Part shown: piece by piece, positions 25,046-33,211 of the stretch | Layout: each line of letters begins with the position of its first letter | How positions within the stretch are numbered: the stretch's first letter is position 1 | Source: an uncultured Phycicoccus sp. | Lineage (GTDB): Bacteria; Actinomycetota; Actinomycetes; Actinomycetales; Dermatophilaceae | Length of the DNA: 64,000 nt | Direction of reading: 5' to 3' | Assembly: GCF_947495705.1 (NCBI RefSeq) | Contig: NZ_CANLZR010000003.1 | Location: 1 to 64,000, forward strand | Translations under genes and position numbers: made by a program | The notes under the pieces: generated by a model | What the model was told of the DNA's origin: nothing | The model's database searches: none | The model's input: the letters and a program-made list of their open reading frames with translations, nothing else

Positions 25046-25693
25046 ATGAGCGCACCCCCCGGATGGCACCCGCAGCCCGACGGCCGCGAGCGGTGGTGGG
25101 ACGGCCAGCAGTGGACCGAGCACTTCCGGGACCCCGTGGCGGCACCGGTGCCCGCGTACGGCGACGCCGGCTACGCGCAGCCCGGAGGCCAGGCACCGAT
25201 GCCCCAGAAGACGGGCATGAGCAGTGGCGCCAAGGGCTGCCTCATCGCCGTCGTCGTGCTCGTCGTGGTCGCCATCCTCGTCGCCATCGCCGGTGTCTTC
25301 TTCTTCGCCCGCTCGGTCAACGAGGCCGTCGACGACGTCCGCACCTCCATGCCGACGGGCTTCCCCACCGAGATCCCGGAGGGCACCGGCACGACCGTCG
25401 TCGTGGTCATCGGGGACGGCTTCGACGTCGGCGGCGCCCGGGTCGAGGACGGCTGGAGCCTCGAGGAGAACGGCGGCATCGGTCGCTCCGTCGAGGGGAT
25501 GCAGGCCACCTTCGCGGACGGTCAGGCGGTGCCGCTCTTCTTCACGATGCAGTTCACCGGCGCCGACGGCGGCACCGTCGACACCGTCTGCAGCGCCACC
25601 GGCGAGGGCGGCGGGACCTCCGACGTCTCGTGCATCCCGCTGTTCGGGGACGTCGACGAGAACGGCGACGTCGAGGTCACCTCCGCGTTCTGA
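25046..25693 (+). CDS. DUF2510 domain membrane protein
   Basis: 215 aa. The N-terminal DUF2510 motif PPGWHPQPDGRERWWDGQQW is followed by a Pro/Gly-rich linker, one membrane helix (CLIAVVVLVVVAILVAIAGVFFF, residues ~65-87) and an extracytoplasmic domain with two cysteines (DTVCSAT, VSCIPL). DUF2510 is a short Trp-rich segment at the cytoplasmic face of many actinobacterial membrane proteins with no defined function. The gene stands alone between the GH4 gene and a convergent serine hydrolase gene. Confidence 0.85.
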   Translation: MSAPPGWHPQPDGRERWWDGQQWTEHFRDPVAAPVPAYGDAGYAQPGGQAPMPQKTGMSSGAKGCLIAVVVLVVVAILVAIAGVFFFARSVNEAVDDVRTSMPTGFPTEIPEGTGTTVVVVIGDGFDVGGARVEDGWSLEENGGIGRSVEGMQATFADGQAVPLFFTMQFTGADGGTVDTVCSATGEGGGTSDVSCIPLFGDVDENGDVEVTSAF

Positions 25694-25702
25694 GGGCCAC
25701 CC

Positions 25703-27052
25703 TCACTCGGGCGGGGTGAGGGCGACGAGGTCGCGGACGAGCTCGTCGGTGCGCAGACCGGACGCCTCGACCCGCGGCGAGAAGCCGAGCCGGGCGACGA
25801 CGAGGCGAGCCGACGGCACGACGTACAGCCGCTGCCCGTCGTGGCCGCTCGCCCAGTACGCGTCCTCGGGCAGGGCGGGGTTGACGAGGCTGCCGTCGGT
25901 GCGCCGGTTGACCCACCAGCCGGCCGCGTAGCCCTCCTCCTCGCTCTCGGCCACGCGGGTGGCCGTCGTCGACTCCGTCATCCAGCCCTCGGGCAGCAGC
26001 CGCTCCTTGTTCCACACCCCGTCCTGGAGGGCGAACTGCCCGATCGTGGCCCAGTCCCGGGGCGTCGCCCACAGGTACGAGCTGCACACCGGGCGGCCGG
26101 CCGCGTCCGGCTCCCACACGGCCGACGACAGGCCGAGGGGCGCGAACAGGGCGCTGCGCGGGAAGTCGGTGTCGGGGACGTCGGCGAGCGAGGTGACCCA
26201 GGAGCAGAGGATGTTCGTCGAGCCGCTCGAGTACTGCTGGTACGTCCCGGGCTGGTGGACGATGGGCTGGCTCGCGGCGTACGCGGCCATGTCCGGCTCG
26301 GCGTACAGCATCTGGGTGATGGGGGTGCCGAGGTCGTAGGTCTCGTCCCAGGAGAGCCCGCTCGTCATCCGCATCAGCTGGTCGACGGTGATGTCCTTGC
26401 GCTCGTCGGTCCACTCCGGCCGCAGCCCGGACTCCTCGATCGACAGCTCGCGGTCCAGGACGTACCGCCCGACCATCAGGTTGGTCACGCTCTTGGCCAT
26501 CGACCAGCCGAGCTGCGGGGTCTGGGCGTCGAACCCGTCGGCGTACCGCTCCGCGAGGAGCTTGCCGTCGCGGAGCACGACGATGCCGCGGGTGCCGAGG
26601 GTCTCGCGCTCGCCCTCGGTGCGGTCGTCCCCGAAGGCACGCGCCACGGCGGCGTCGACGTCCGGGTCCGGCTCCGGCGCGGGCGCGTCGCTCAGCGGGT
26701 TGGGGTCGCTCTCGACCTTGGTCGCGCGGCCCAGCTCGGGGCGCTCGGCCGCCACCGTGCAGCCGTAGCCCGGCGCGTAGTAGGCCTTCTGCTTGGCGAG
26801 GAGCCACAGCGTCGCCGCTGTCGCGGACCGGCCGGCCTTGTTCTCGTAGCCCGTGAGGTAGGGGACGAGCGGGTTGGGGGGCAGGTCGGCCGCGGGGTCG
26901 TCCCGGCCCGCGATGAAGGTGACGGCGCACGCGTTGTGCGCGGCGTACCCCGTCCCGGTGTGGACGAGCGGGCGGGCATACCAGTAGCCCGCGACGGCCC
27001 CACCCACGGCGAGGACGAGGACGAGGACGAGGACGCGGCCAACCACACGCAT
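25703..27052 (-). CDS. Serine hydrolase (beta-lactamase/DD-peptidase family), membrane anchored
   Basis: 449 aa. One N-terminal membrane helix (residues ~5-25), an extracytoplasmic linker with two or more cysteines, then an intact catalytic domain: SMAK at 184-187 (nucleophile Ser184, Lys187), a QYSSGS motif matching YxN/S, and a GHDGQRL strand in the HxG position. It resembles penicillin-binding-like and EstB-type hydrolases; whether the substrate is peptidoglycan, a peptide or an ester is not shown. It contrasts with the paralogue at 8813, which has lost these motifs. It ends 9 bases after the convergent DUF2510 stop. Confidence 0.87.
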   Translation of the reverse strand: MRVVGRVLVLVLVLAVGGAVAGYWYARPLVHTGTGYAAHNACAVTFIAGRDDPAADLPPNPLVPYLTGYENKAGRSATAATLWLLAKQKAYYAPGYGCTVAAERPELGRATKVESDPNPLSDAPAPEPDPDVDAAVARAFGDDRTEGERETLGTRGIVVLRDGKLLAERYADGFDAQTPQLGWSMAKSVTNLMVGRYVLDRELSIEESGLRPEWTDERKDITVDQLMRMTSGLSWDETYDLGTPITQMLYAEPDMAAYAASQPIVHQPGTYQQYSSGSTNILCSWVTSLADVPDTDFPRSALFAPLGLSSAVWEPDAAGRPVCSSYLWATPRDWATIGQFALQDGVWNKERLLPEGWMTESTTATRVAESEEEGYAAGWWVNRRTDGSLVNPALPEDAYWASGHDGQRLYVVPSARLVVARLGFSPRVEASGLRTDELVRDLVALTPPE

Positions 27053-27106
27053 GGCCGCGACGCTACCCGGCGCGAAGCCCAGGGGGCCGCAGGTCGCGCG
27101 GGCGGG

Positions 27107-27910
27107 TCAGGCGGCGGTGGCGGGGTCGAGCCCGTCCCGAAGGCGCCGCAGGATCGACGCGAGCAGCCGGGACACCTGCATCTGGCTGACCCCGACGACC
27201 TTCCCGATCTCGCTCTGGGTGCGCTCGTCCTCGAAGCGCAGGCACACGATGAGCCGCTCCCGGGGGCTCAGCCGCGCGAGCTCGGCCCGCACCGCCGCCC
27301 GCAGCTCGATGTCCGACGCGGCGTCGCCCGGGGCCGCGAGGAGGTCCCCCACGGTGCCGCCCATCGGGGTCGGTGCGTCGAGGGAGCCCGGCGAGAAGGC
27401 CGAGGCGCAGCCACGAGCGTCGTAGACCTCCGCGGTGCTCCGCCCGACGACCTCGGCGACCTCGGCGGGCTCAGGGTTGCGGCCCAGGTGGTGGCGCAGG
27501 TCCTCCTCGGCGCGGACGACCTCTGCGCGCAGCTCCTGCATCCCACGCGGCGGCCGGACCATCCAGCCGGCGTCGCGGAAGTGGCGCTTCAGCTCGCCAC
27601 GAATCGTCGGCACCGCGAACGCCGTGAACGGCCGGCCGGCGTCGGGCCGGTACCGGTGGACGGCAGCCACGAGCGCCGTGCGGGCCACCTGGGTGAGGTC
27701 CTCGCTGTCGATGCCCCGGCCGGCGTACCGCGCGGCGAGGCTGTCGGCCAGGGGAAGGGTGGCGTGGACGACCTCGTCGACGATGCGCGCTTGCTCGGTC
27801 GGGCAGGTGGCGTCACCGAGGGCGGTCAGCAGGTCCTCGACGCTGGGGACAGTGGGGGTGGAGCCCAGCGTGGGCTGGGTGCTGTCGGCGACTGCGTGGA
27901 CAGGAGGCAT
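27107..27910 (-). CDS. SigB/SigF-type RNA polymerase sigma factor
   Basis: 267 aa. Region 2 (ADSLAARYAGRGIDSEDLTQ, RYRPDAGRPFTAFAVPTIRGELKRHFRD), region 3 and region 4 (LSPRERLIVCLRFEDERTQSEIGKVVGVSQMQVSRLL) are complete, as in the group 3 SigB/SigF family for stress and development. GGAGCCCGC before the ATG at 27910 supports this start; a longer frame to 28036 crosses a palindrome and is unlikely. No anti-sigma gene is adjacent, but an RsbW-type ATPase gene is at 39410, so control could be in trans. A 20-bp palindrome lies just upstream. Confidence 0.9.
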   Translation of the reverse strand: MPPVHAVADSTQPTLGSTPTVPSVEDLLTALGDATCPTEQARIVDEVVHATLPLADSLAARYAGRGIDSEDLTQVARTALVAAVHRYRPDAGRPFTAFAVPTIRGELKRHFRDAGWMVRPPRGMQELRAEVVRAEEDLRHHLGRNPEPAEVAEVVGRSTAEVYDARGCASAFSPGSLDAPTPMGGTVGDLLAAPGDAASDIELRAAVRAELARLSPRERLIVCLRFEDERTQSEIGKVVGVSQMQVSRLLASILRRLRDGLDPATAA

Positions 27911-27917
27911 GCGGGCT

Positions 27918-27937
27918 CCGATTCGTTGACGAAACGG
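27918..27937. promoter_or_regulatory. 20-bp palindrome upstream of the sigma factor gene
   Basis: CCGATTCGTTGACGAAACGG is symmetric except at two positions (CCG, TTCGT and ACGAA, CGG arms) and starts eight bases upstream of the sigma factor ATG. It could be an operator overlapping the leader or a hairpin that hides the ribosome site. An exact 11-base half (TGACGAAACGG) recurs at 39969-39979, upstream of the DUF5926 gene. Confidence 0.5.
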
Positions 27938-28075
27938 ATGGCACGCTGCTCGACCATCAGGCCCCGGGGAGGGCCGTTTCGAGACGTTACCGCCGAGACG
28001 GCGCGCGATTCGGCATCGATGCAGACCAATTGACAAGGCTTGACAGAGCCTCTGCGTCCGGTTCGACCGCGGGCC

Positions 28076-29002
28076 TCAGTCGTGCGACACGACGACGACG
28101 AGCTTGCCGCGCACGTGGCCCTCCTGGCTCCTGCGGAACGCCTCGGCGACCTCGTCGAGCCCGTAGAAGCCCGCGATGTCGACGACGAGAGCACCGGAGA
28201 CAGCGAGCTCGGCGAGCCAGCGGAGCGCCTCGCCGTCCGGACGGACCCAGACCGACGTGCCGCCGTGCTCGAGCACCGCCGGGTCGGCCACCGAGGCGTG
28301 CCGGCCGCCGGGGCGCAGGACGGCGAGAGTGTCCTCGACGACTCCGCCGACGAAGTCCGCGACGGCGTCGACCCCGTCGGGGGCGTGGTCGCGGACCCGC
28401 GCGGGGAGGCCCTCGCCGTAGGTGACGGGTGTGACACCCAGCTCGCGGAGCCGGGCGTGGTTGGCCTCGGACGCCGTCCCGATGACCCGGGCCCCGAGCT
28501 CGCGGGCGATCTGCACCGCGAACAGCCCGACCCCGCCCGCCGCGGCATGGACGAGGACGGTGTCGCCCGCGCCCACCTCGAGGCGGCGCAGCGTGCGCAG
28601 CGCGGTGAGCCCGGCCAGGGGCAGGGCGCCCGCCTCGTCCCAGCCGAGCCCCGCGGGCTTGTGCGCGATGGCGCGGGCCGGGACGGTGACGAGCTCGGCG
28701 AAGGTCCCGCCGTGCACCCAGTCCTTGCGCGCGTAGGCGAGCACCTCGTCCCCGACGGCGGCCTCCGGGGCGTCCAGGCCGACCTGGCGCACGACCCCGG
28801 CGACGTCCCAGCCGGGCACGACGGGGAAGCTCGCCTCCAGCATCGGGTCGAGGCCGCCGGCCATCACCTTCCAGTCGACAGGGTTGACGCCGGCGCGCCG
28901 CACCTCGACGAGGACCTCGCCGGGGCCGACCTTGGGGTCCGGGAGGTCGCGGACGCGGAGGGAGTCGAGGTCTCCGTAGGAGTCGTAGGTGGATGCACGC
29001 AT
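28076..29002 (-). CDS. NADP-dependent zinc-less quinone oxidoreductase/alcohol dehydrogenase family protein
   Basis: 308 aa MDR-superfamily enzyme. The N-terminal GroES-like domain has AGVNPVDWKV and VPGWDVAGVV. The Rossmann domain has VHAAAGGVGLFAVQIARELG and the final RSQEGHVRGKLVVVV, all typical of QOR-like reductases. The zinc-binding cysteines of classical alcohol dehydrogenases are missing. It likely reduces quinones or enones with NADPH. It is monocistronic and divergent from the small DUF2795 gene. Confidence 0.88.
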   Translation of the reverse strand: MRASTYDSYGDLDSLRVRDLPDPKVGPGEVLVEVRRAGVNPVDWKVMAGGLDPMLEASFPVVPGWDVAGVVRQVGLDAPEAAVGDEVLAYARKDWVHGGTFAELVTVPARAIAHKPAGLGWDEAGALPLAGLTALRTLRRLEVGAGDTVLVHAAAGGVGLFAVQIARELGARVIGTASEANHARLRELGVTPVTYGEGLPARVRDHAPDGVDAVADFVGGVVEDTLAVLRPGGRHASVADPAVLEHGGTSVWVRPDGEALRWLAELAVSGALVVDIAGFYGLDEVAEAFRRSQEGHVRGKLVVVVSHD

Positions 29003-29159
29003 GTGCAGGTCAAGGGCCGGACGCGGCACGACATTCCGCGGGCGGCGGCGCGGCCCGCTGACCTGCGGAAATCGGAGAAGCCCGTTTGCCCGTCGGGTGG
29101 TCGGGGTAATGTCGTGGACGCTCGCCGACGCGGGCGGACGGACGAGGAGGTCCGGTGGG

Positions 29160-29456
29160 ATGACGATGGTGCAGCAGGACCGGGGGACGGACGAACAGCC
29201 CGAGGACCCGACGCTGGAGAGAGATCTCGACGACCTACGGCGCGCGTTCGCCGACCACCCCTTCCCCACCCGGCAGGACGACCTGATCGCTGCGTGCCTC
29301 GGCCGTCACGAGCCCACCCGGCTCGCGTGTCGCCTGTCGAAGATCTCCCGCACCCGCGAGTACGCGACCCTCGACGAGGTGCTGGCCGACGTCGCCGCGG
29401 CCGCCACGGCCGCCGCCGCTGCGAGCGCCGCGGACGAGCAGGCCCTCGTCGACTGA
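29160..29456 (+). CDS. DUF2795 family small protein
   Basis: 98 aa. The C-terminal half matches the DUF2795 layout: FPTRQDDLIAACLGR, RLACRLSKISRTREYATLDEVLADV, then an Ala-rich tail. Two ATGs (29160, 29166) are possible; GAGGAGG upstream favours 29160. The function is unknown, and a small helical protein of this kind may be stress-related. It is followed by DUF808 with a 167-bp gap, in which I see no further feature. Confidence 0.7.
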   Translation: MTMVQQDRGTDEQPEDPTLERDLDDLRRAFADHPFPTRQDDLIAACLGRHEPTRLACRLSKISRTREYATLDEVLADVAAAATAAAAASAADEQALVD

Positions 29457-29623
29457 CCGGCCGGGGCGGCCCGGCTGCGGCCATCTCGCGCCGCGCGACG
29501 AACCCGGGACGGCATTCCTCGGCGGACGTCGGGCCGTCGTCACCGCCGGGGCCCGATAGCGTTTGCCTCCACGGGAGCGCCGAAGCAGCTCGGTGTCCCG
29601 AACGCACCGAGAGGACCGCACCC

Positions 29624-30592
29624 ATGGCCGGAGGGCTCGTCGCCCTGCTCGACGACATCGCCGCGATCGCCAAGATCGCGGCCGCGTCGGTCGACGACGT
29701 CGGGGCTGCGGCCGGGCGCGCGAGTGCCAAGGCGGCGGGGGTGGTCGTCGACGACACCGCGGTGACTCCGCGCTACGTCGAAGGGGTGACGCCCGACCGC
29801 GAGCTGCCCATCGTCAAGAAGATCGCGATCGGCTCGATCCGCAACAAGCTGCTCATCATCCTGCCGCTGGCCCTGTTGCTCAGCCAGTTCCTGCCCTGGC
29901 TGCTGACGCCGATCCTCATGCTGGGCGGGACCTACCTCGCCTTCGAGGGTGCCGAGAAGATCTGGGAGAAGCTCGCGCACCACGAGACGCACACCGAGCC
30001 GGTCGTGGCGGTCGGGCCCGAGCAGGAGAAGGCGATGGTGTCGGGGGCCATCCGCACCGACCTCATCCTGTCCGCCGAGATCATGGTCATCGCCCTCAAC
30101 GACGTGGCCTCCGAACCGTTCGTGACCCGGGCGCTGATCCTCGTCGTCGTCGCCTTCTTCATCACCATCCTCGTCTACGGGGTCGTCGGGCTCATCGTGA
30201 AGATGGACGACATCGGGCTGCATCTGGCGGAGCGGGAGTCCGAGGGCGCCCGGCGGCTGGGGGAGGCCATCGTCCGGGCGATGCCCAAGGTGCTCGCCGG
30301 GCTCTCGACGCTCGGCATCGTCGCGATGCTCTGGGTCGGTGGGCACATCCTGCTCGTCGGGGCCGACGACCTCGGCTGGCACGGGCCGTACGCCGTCGTG
30401 CACTTCCTCGAGGAGGCTGCCCACGACGCCACCGGTGCGCTCGGCGGGGTCCTCGGCTGGGTGGTCAACACCATCGGGTCGGCCGTGGCCGGCGCCCTCG
30501 TCGGCGCGGTCGTCGTCGCCGTCGTCACCGCCGTGCGCCGCGCCCGGCGGGGTGGCGACGAGCCGGCCCACACCGAGCCCGCCGCCCACTGA
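29624..30592 (+). CDS. DUF808/YedI family membrane protein
   Basis: 322 aa. It begins MAGGLVALLDDIAAIAKIAAASVDDV, the DUF808 signature, with several membrane segments (about residues 70-115 and 165-195, plus two or three near the C-terminus). The function of YedI proteins is not established. The ATG at 29624 has GAGAGGA a few bases upstream. It converges on a methyltransferase gene, and the intervening 132 bp contains one copy of the 69-bp structured repeat. Confidence 0.88.
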   Translation: MAGGLVALLDDIAAIAKIAAASVDDVGAAAGRASAKAAGVVVDDTAVTPRYVEGVTPDRELPIVKKIAIGSIRNKLLIILPLALLLSQFLPWLLTPILMLGGTYLAFEGAEKIWEKLAHHETHTEPVVAVGPEQEKAMVSGAIRTDLILSAEIMVIALNDVASEPFVTRALILVVVAFFITILVYGVVGLIVKMDDIGLHLAERESEGARRLGEAIVRAMPKVLAGLSTLGIVAMLWVGGHILLVGADDLGWHGPYAVVHFLEEAAHDATGALGGVLGWVVNTIGSAVAGALVGAVVVAVVTAVRRARRGGDEPAHTEPAAH

Positions 30593-30643
30593 CCCACCGA
30601 TCCCGCCGCCTCTGACCCGCCCCTCGCCCCCGCGGTTTCCCCG

Positions 30644-30712
30644 ACTTTTCAGGCCGGCGTCCGCTGACACGCCGTCGAAACGGCGCGCCGCGCCGACGCC
30701 AGCCTGAGAAGT
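30644..30712. repeat. 69-bp structured repeat, copy A
   Basis: Outer arms ACTTTTCAGGC and GCCTGAGAAGT pair, continue through GGCGTC/GACGCC, and enclose an internal hairpin CGCCGT-CGAA-ACGGCG. The near-identical copy B is at 32413-32480. Both copies lie between convergent genes, as expected for a bidirectional terminator or REP-like element. The loop change CGAA to CGGA between copies leaves the internal stem intact. Confidence 0.85.
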
Positions 30713-30724
30713 GCGAGGGGTCGG

Positions 30725-31552
30725 TCAGGTCCGGGTCGCGGTGACGAGGAGGTACTCCCAGCGCATCGTGCCTCCGCCCTCGTCGGCGTCGGCGGCGAGG
30801 CTATCCATCGCGGTCTCGAGCGCCACCTGCTGCGCCGGATCGTGGGCGACGGACCGGTGCGCCGCATGCGTCGGCCCGTAGCGCTCGACGAAGAAGCGGC
30901 GGAACTCCTCGGGGGTGGCGAAGGCGTCCACGATGACCTCTCGGCGCTCCGCGCGTAGGTCGGTCACGGCGTCCCCCAAGAGTGCGCGGACGTGCGGTTC
31001 GGAGCCCCACAGCGGGGGTGGCTGCGCCCCGGGGGGTGGCGTCGCGGCCCAGGGCTTCAGCGTCGCCAGGAGGCGCCCGACGAACCCCTCCGGGGTCCAG
31101 TTGGCCAGCGCGATCCGGCCGCCGGGTCGACAGACGCGCAGGAGCTCTGCCGCCGCCGCCTCGTGGATCGGGGCGAACATCACCCCGACGCAGGACAGGA
31201 CGACGTCGAAGTCGGCATCGGCGTAGGGCAGGTCCTCGGCGTCCGCCACGTCCCAGCGGAGGTGCAGTCCCTCCGCCTCGGCCCGTGCCCTGCCGGCCTC
31301 GAGCAGCTCCGGGGTCAGGTCGGACGCGGTGACGTCCGCCCCCGTGCGCGCCGCCCACAGCGAGGCGTTTCCGGACCCGGCCGCGATGTCGAGGACGCGC
31401 TCGCGGGCGCGGACTCCACCGGCCTCGACGAGGGTCGCGCCGAGGCCGGGGATCACGACGTCGGCGACGCTGGCGTAGTCCCCGAGGGCCCAGAGGGCGC
31501 GGTGGCGCTGCTTGACCTCCGACGGTGCTGGGGCCGGGTGGTGGACAGTCAT
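30725..31552 (-). CDS. Class I SAM-dependent methyltransferase
   Basis: 275 aa. Motif I is VLDIAAGSGNASLWAAR, then VTASDLTPELLEAGR, and FDVVLSCVGVMFAP at motif IV, followed by LLRVCRPGGRIALANWTPEGF. The UbiE/COQ5-like layout suggests a small-molecule methylase with unknown substrate. The ATG at 31552 is preceded by GAAAGGAG with a spacing of seven. It is divergent from the HxlR regulator (167-bp gap), which may control it. Confidence 0.9.
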   Translation of the reverse strand: MTVHHPAPAPSEVKQRHRALWALGDYASVADVVIPGLGATLVEAGGVRARERVLDIAAGSGNASLWAARTGADVTASDLTPELLEAGRARAEAEGLHLRWDVADAEDLPYADADFDVVLSCVGVMFAPIHEAAAAELLRVCRPGGRIALANWTPEGFVGRLLATLKPWAATPPPGAQPPPLWGSEPHVRALLGDAVTDLRAERREVIVDAFATPEEFRRFFVERYGPTHAAHRSVAHDPAQQVALETAMDSLAADADEGGGTMRWEYLLVTATRT

Positions 31553-31719
31553 GGTGATGCTCCTTTCGTGGGGCCACCAACGTCCCGCGCCGCCGCGTCG
31601 GCGTCGAGTGCGGGATCTGGACCGGCGACGGTCCACGATGTGTACTGGCGCGTGCCACCCGGCATCGGTTGACTTGGGGAAGGGCGCCGGGACCTGTCGG
31701 CGCGCCACGGAGGTGGGTC

Positions 31720-32436
31720 ATGGGATCGACGTACGGGCAGTTCTGCCCAGTGGCCAAGGCGATGGAGGTGCTCGACGAGCGCTGGACCCTTCTCATCGTC
31801 CGTGAGCTGCTCAGCGGGAGCCAGCACTTCAGCGACCTGCGACGGGGCGTACCGAAGATGTCGCCCACGCTGCTCTCGAAGCGACTGCGGCGGCTCGAAC
31901 GGGCCGGTGTCCTCCGACGGGTGAGTCGCCGCGGGCGCCCGGTCTACGAGCTCACCGATTGCGGCGAGGAGCTGCGCGGAGTCGTCGACGCGCTCGGCGC
32001 GTGGGGGGTGCGCTGGGTCGGTGAGCTCGGGGACGAGGATCTCGACCCGCACCTGCTCATGTGGGACCTCAAGCGCACGATCCCGGTCCGCAGCTGGCCA
32101 CGGCGCCGCACCGTCGTGTCGTTCACGTACACCGACATCGAGCCGCGGGCGCGTCGGTGGTGGGTCGTGGTCAGCGGGGACGACGTGGACGTGTGCGACG
32201 AGGACCCGGGGTACGACGTCGATGCCCGCCTGACGACGACGTTGCGGACGATGACCGAGATCTGGCGCGGGGACCGGGCCTGGGCCGATGCGGTGCGGCG
32301 CTCGTTGGTGACCGTCGACGCCCCCCGTGACGTGGCCCGCGCCGTCCCGACCTGGGTCGGTCAGTCGACCCTCGCCCGGGTGCCGCGTCCGGAGCGACCC
32401 CAACCTCTCCCCACTTCTCAGGCCGGCGTCCGCTGA
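31720..32436 (+). CDS. HxlR family transcriptional regulator with C-terminal sensor-like extension
   Basis: 238 aa, about twice the size of a minimal HxlR protein. Residues ~9-105 form the winged helix: CPVAKAMEVLDERWTLLIVR, HFSDLRRGVPKMSPTLLSKR, GRPVYELTDCG. Residues ~110-220 may form an SCP2/sterol-carrier-like ligand domain. The last codons and the TGA stop are contributed by the 68-bp repeat (copy B begins at 32413), so the C-terminus SQAGVR is repeat-encoded. It is divergent from the methyltransferase gene. Confidence 0.88.
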   Translation: MGSTYGQFCPVAKAMEVLDERWTLLIVRELLSGSQHFSDLRRGVPKMSPTLLSKRLRRLERAGVLRRVSRRGRPVYELTDCGEELRGVVDALGAWGVRWVGELGDEDLDPHLLMWDLKRTIPVRSWPRRRTVVSFTYTDIEPRARRWWVVVSGDDVDVCDEDPGYDVDARLTTTLRTMTEIWRGDRAWADAVRRSLVTVDAPRDVARAVPTWVGQSTLARVPRPERPQPLPTSQAGVR

Positions 32437-32480
32437 CACGCCGTCGGAACGGCGCGCCGCGCCGACGCCGGCCTAAAAGT
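32413..32480. repeat. 68-bp structured repeat, copy B
   Basis: Differs from copy A (30644-30712) by only a few bases. Arms ACTTCTCAGGCCGGCGTC and GACGCCGGCCTAAAAGT enclose the CGCCGT-CGGA-ACGGCG hairpin. It overlaps the 3' end of the HxlR gene and supplies its stop codon. It lies before the convergent VTT-domain gene. Confidence 0.85.
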
Positions 32481-32518
32481 CGGGAAAGAGCGGGGGGGAG
32501 GAGGGCGGCGGGCAGGGG

Positions 32519-33211
32519 TCAGTGGCGGCGGAGGCGGCGGGCGAGCAGGGCGGTCGCGACGAGGAGGAGCACCCCGGCGGCCAGGGCGAGGCCGATGGTC
32601 GTCGCGTCCTGGCTCACCGACGCCCCGACGACGACGTAGGCGACCGTCCCGGGGACGACCCCGACAGCCGTCCCGAGGACGAAGTCGCGCCACGAGACCG
32701 CGCTGACCCCCGCGCCGTAGTTGATGACCGTGAACGGCACCACCGGGGTGAGGCGCGCGAGCACGACGGCGAGCAGACCGCGTCGGCGCAGCAGGTCCTG
32801 GACGCGGACGACCCGAGGCCCGGTCAGCTCGGCGACGGCGCGGCGGCCGAGCCGGCCCGCGAGCCAGAACGTCACGACGGCGCTGAGCATCGCCCCGGTC
32901 CAGGACGCCGCGATGCCGCCCGCCACCCCGAACAGCGCCCCTGCAATGCCCGCCAGCAGGTTCTTCGGCACCGGGACGAGGGTGAGCGCGACGTGCACGG
33001 CGACGTAGACCAGCGGACCCCACGCCCCGGTCGAGGCGACGAAGCGCTGGACCTCGTCGAGGTCGCCGCCCACGAGCACCGCGATGACGGACCCGACGAC
33101 GAGCGCGGTGAGGACGGCCGCCACGACCCGTGCCCGGTCCGGGCCCGGACCGGGCACCACGGGACCGGCCCCGGAGTCCCCCGACGGGGCCGGGCCGGCC
33201 GCCCCGGTCAT
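32519..33211 (-). CDS. VTT-domain (TVP38/DedA-like) membrane protein
   Basis: 230 aa. A Gly/Pro-rich cytoplasmic start is followed by about five membrane segments with the SNARE-associated/VTT signatures LVPVPKNLLAGIAGALFG, RRRGLLAVVLARLTPVVPFTVINYGAG and FVLGTAVGVVPGTVAYVVVG. VTT proteins scramble or transport lipids. The start at 33211 overlaps the stop of the MFS gene (ATGA). Confidence 0.88.
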   Translation of the reverse strand: MTGAAGPAPSGDSGAGPVVPGPGPDRARVVAAVLTALVVGSVIAVLVGGDLDEVQRFVASTGAWGPLVYVAVHVALTLVPVPKNLLAGIAGALFGVAGGIAASWTGAMLSAVVTFWLAGRLGRRAVAELTGPRVVRVQDLLRRRGLLAVVLARLTPVVPFTVINYGAGVSAVSWRDFVLGTAVGVVPGTVAYVVVGASVSQDATTIGLALAAGVLLLVATALLARRLRRH

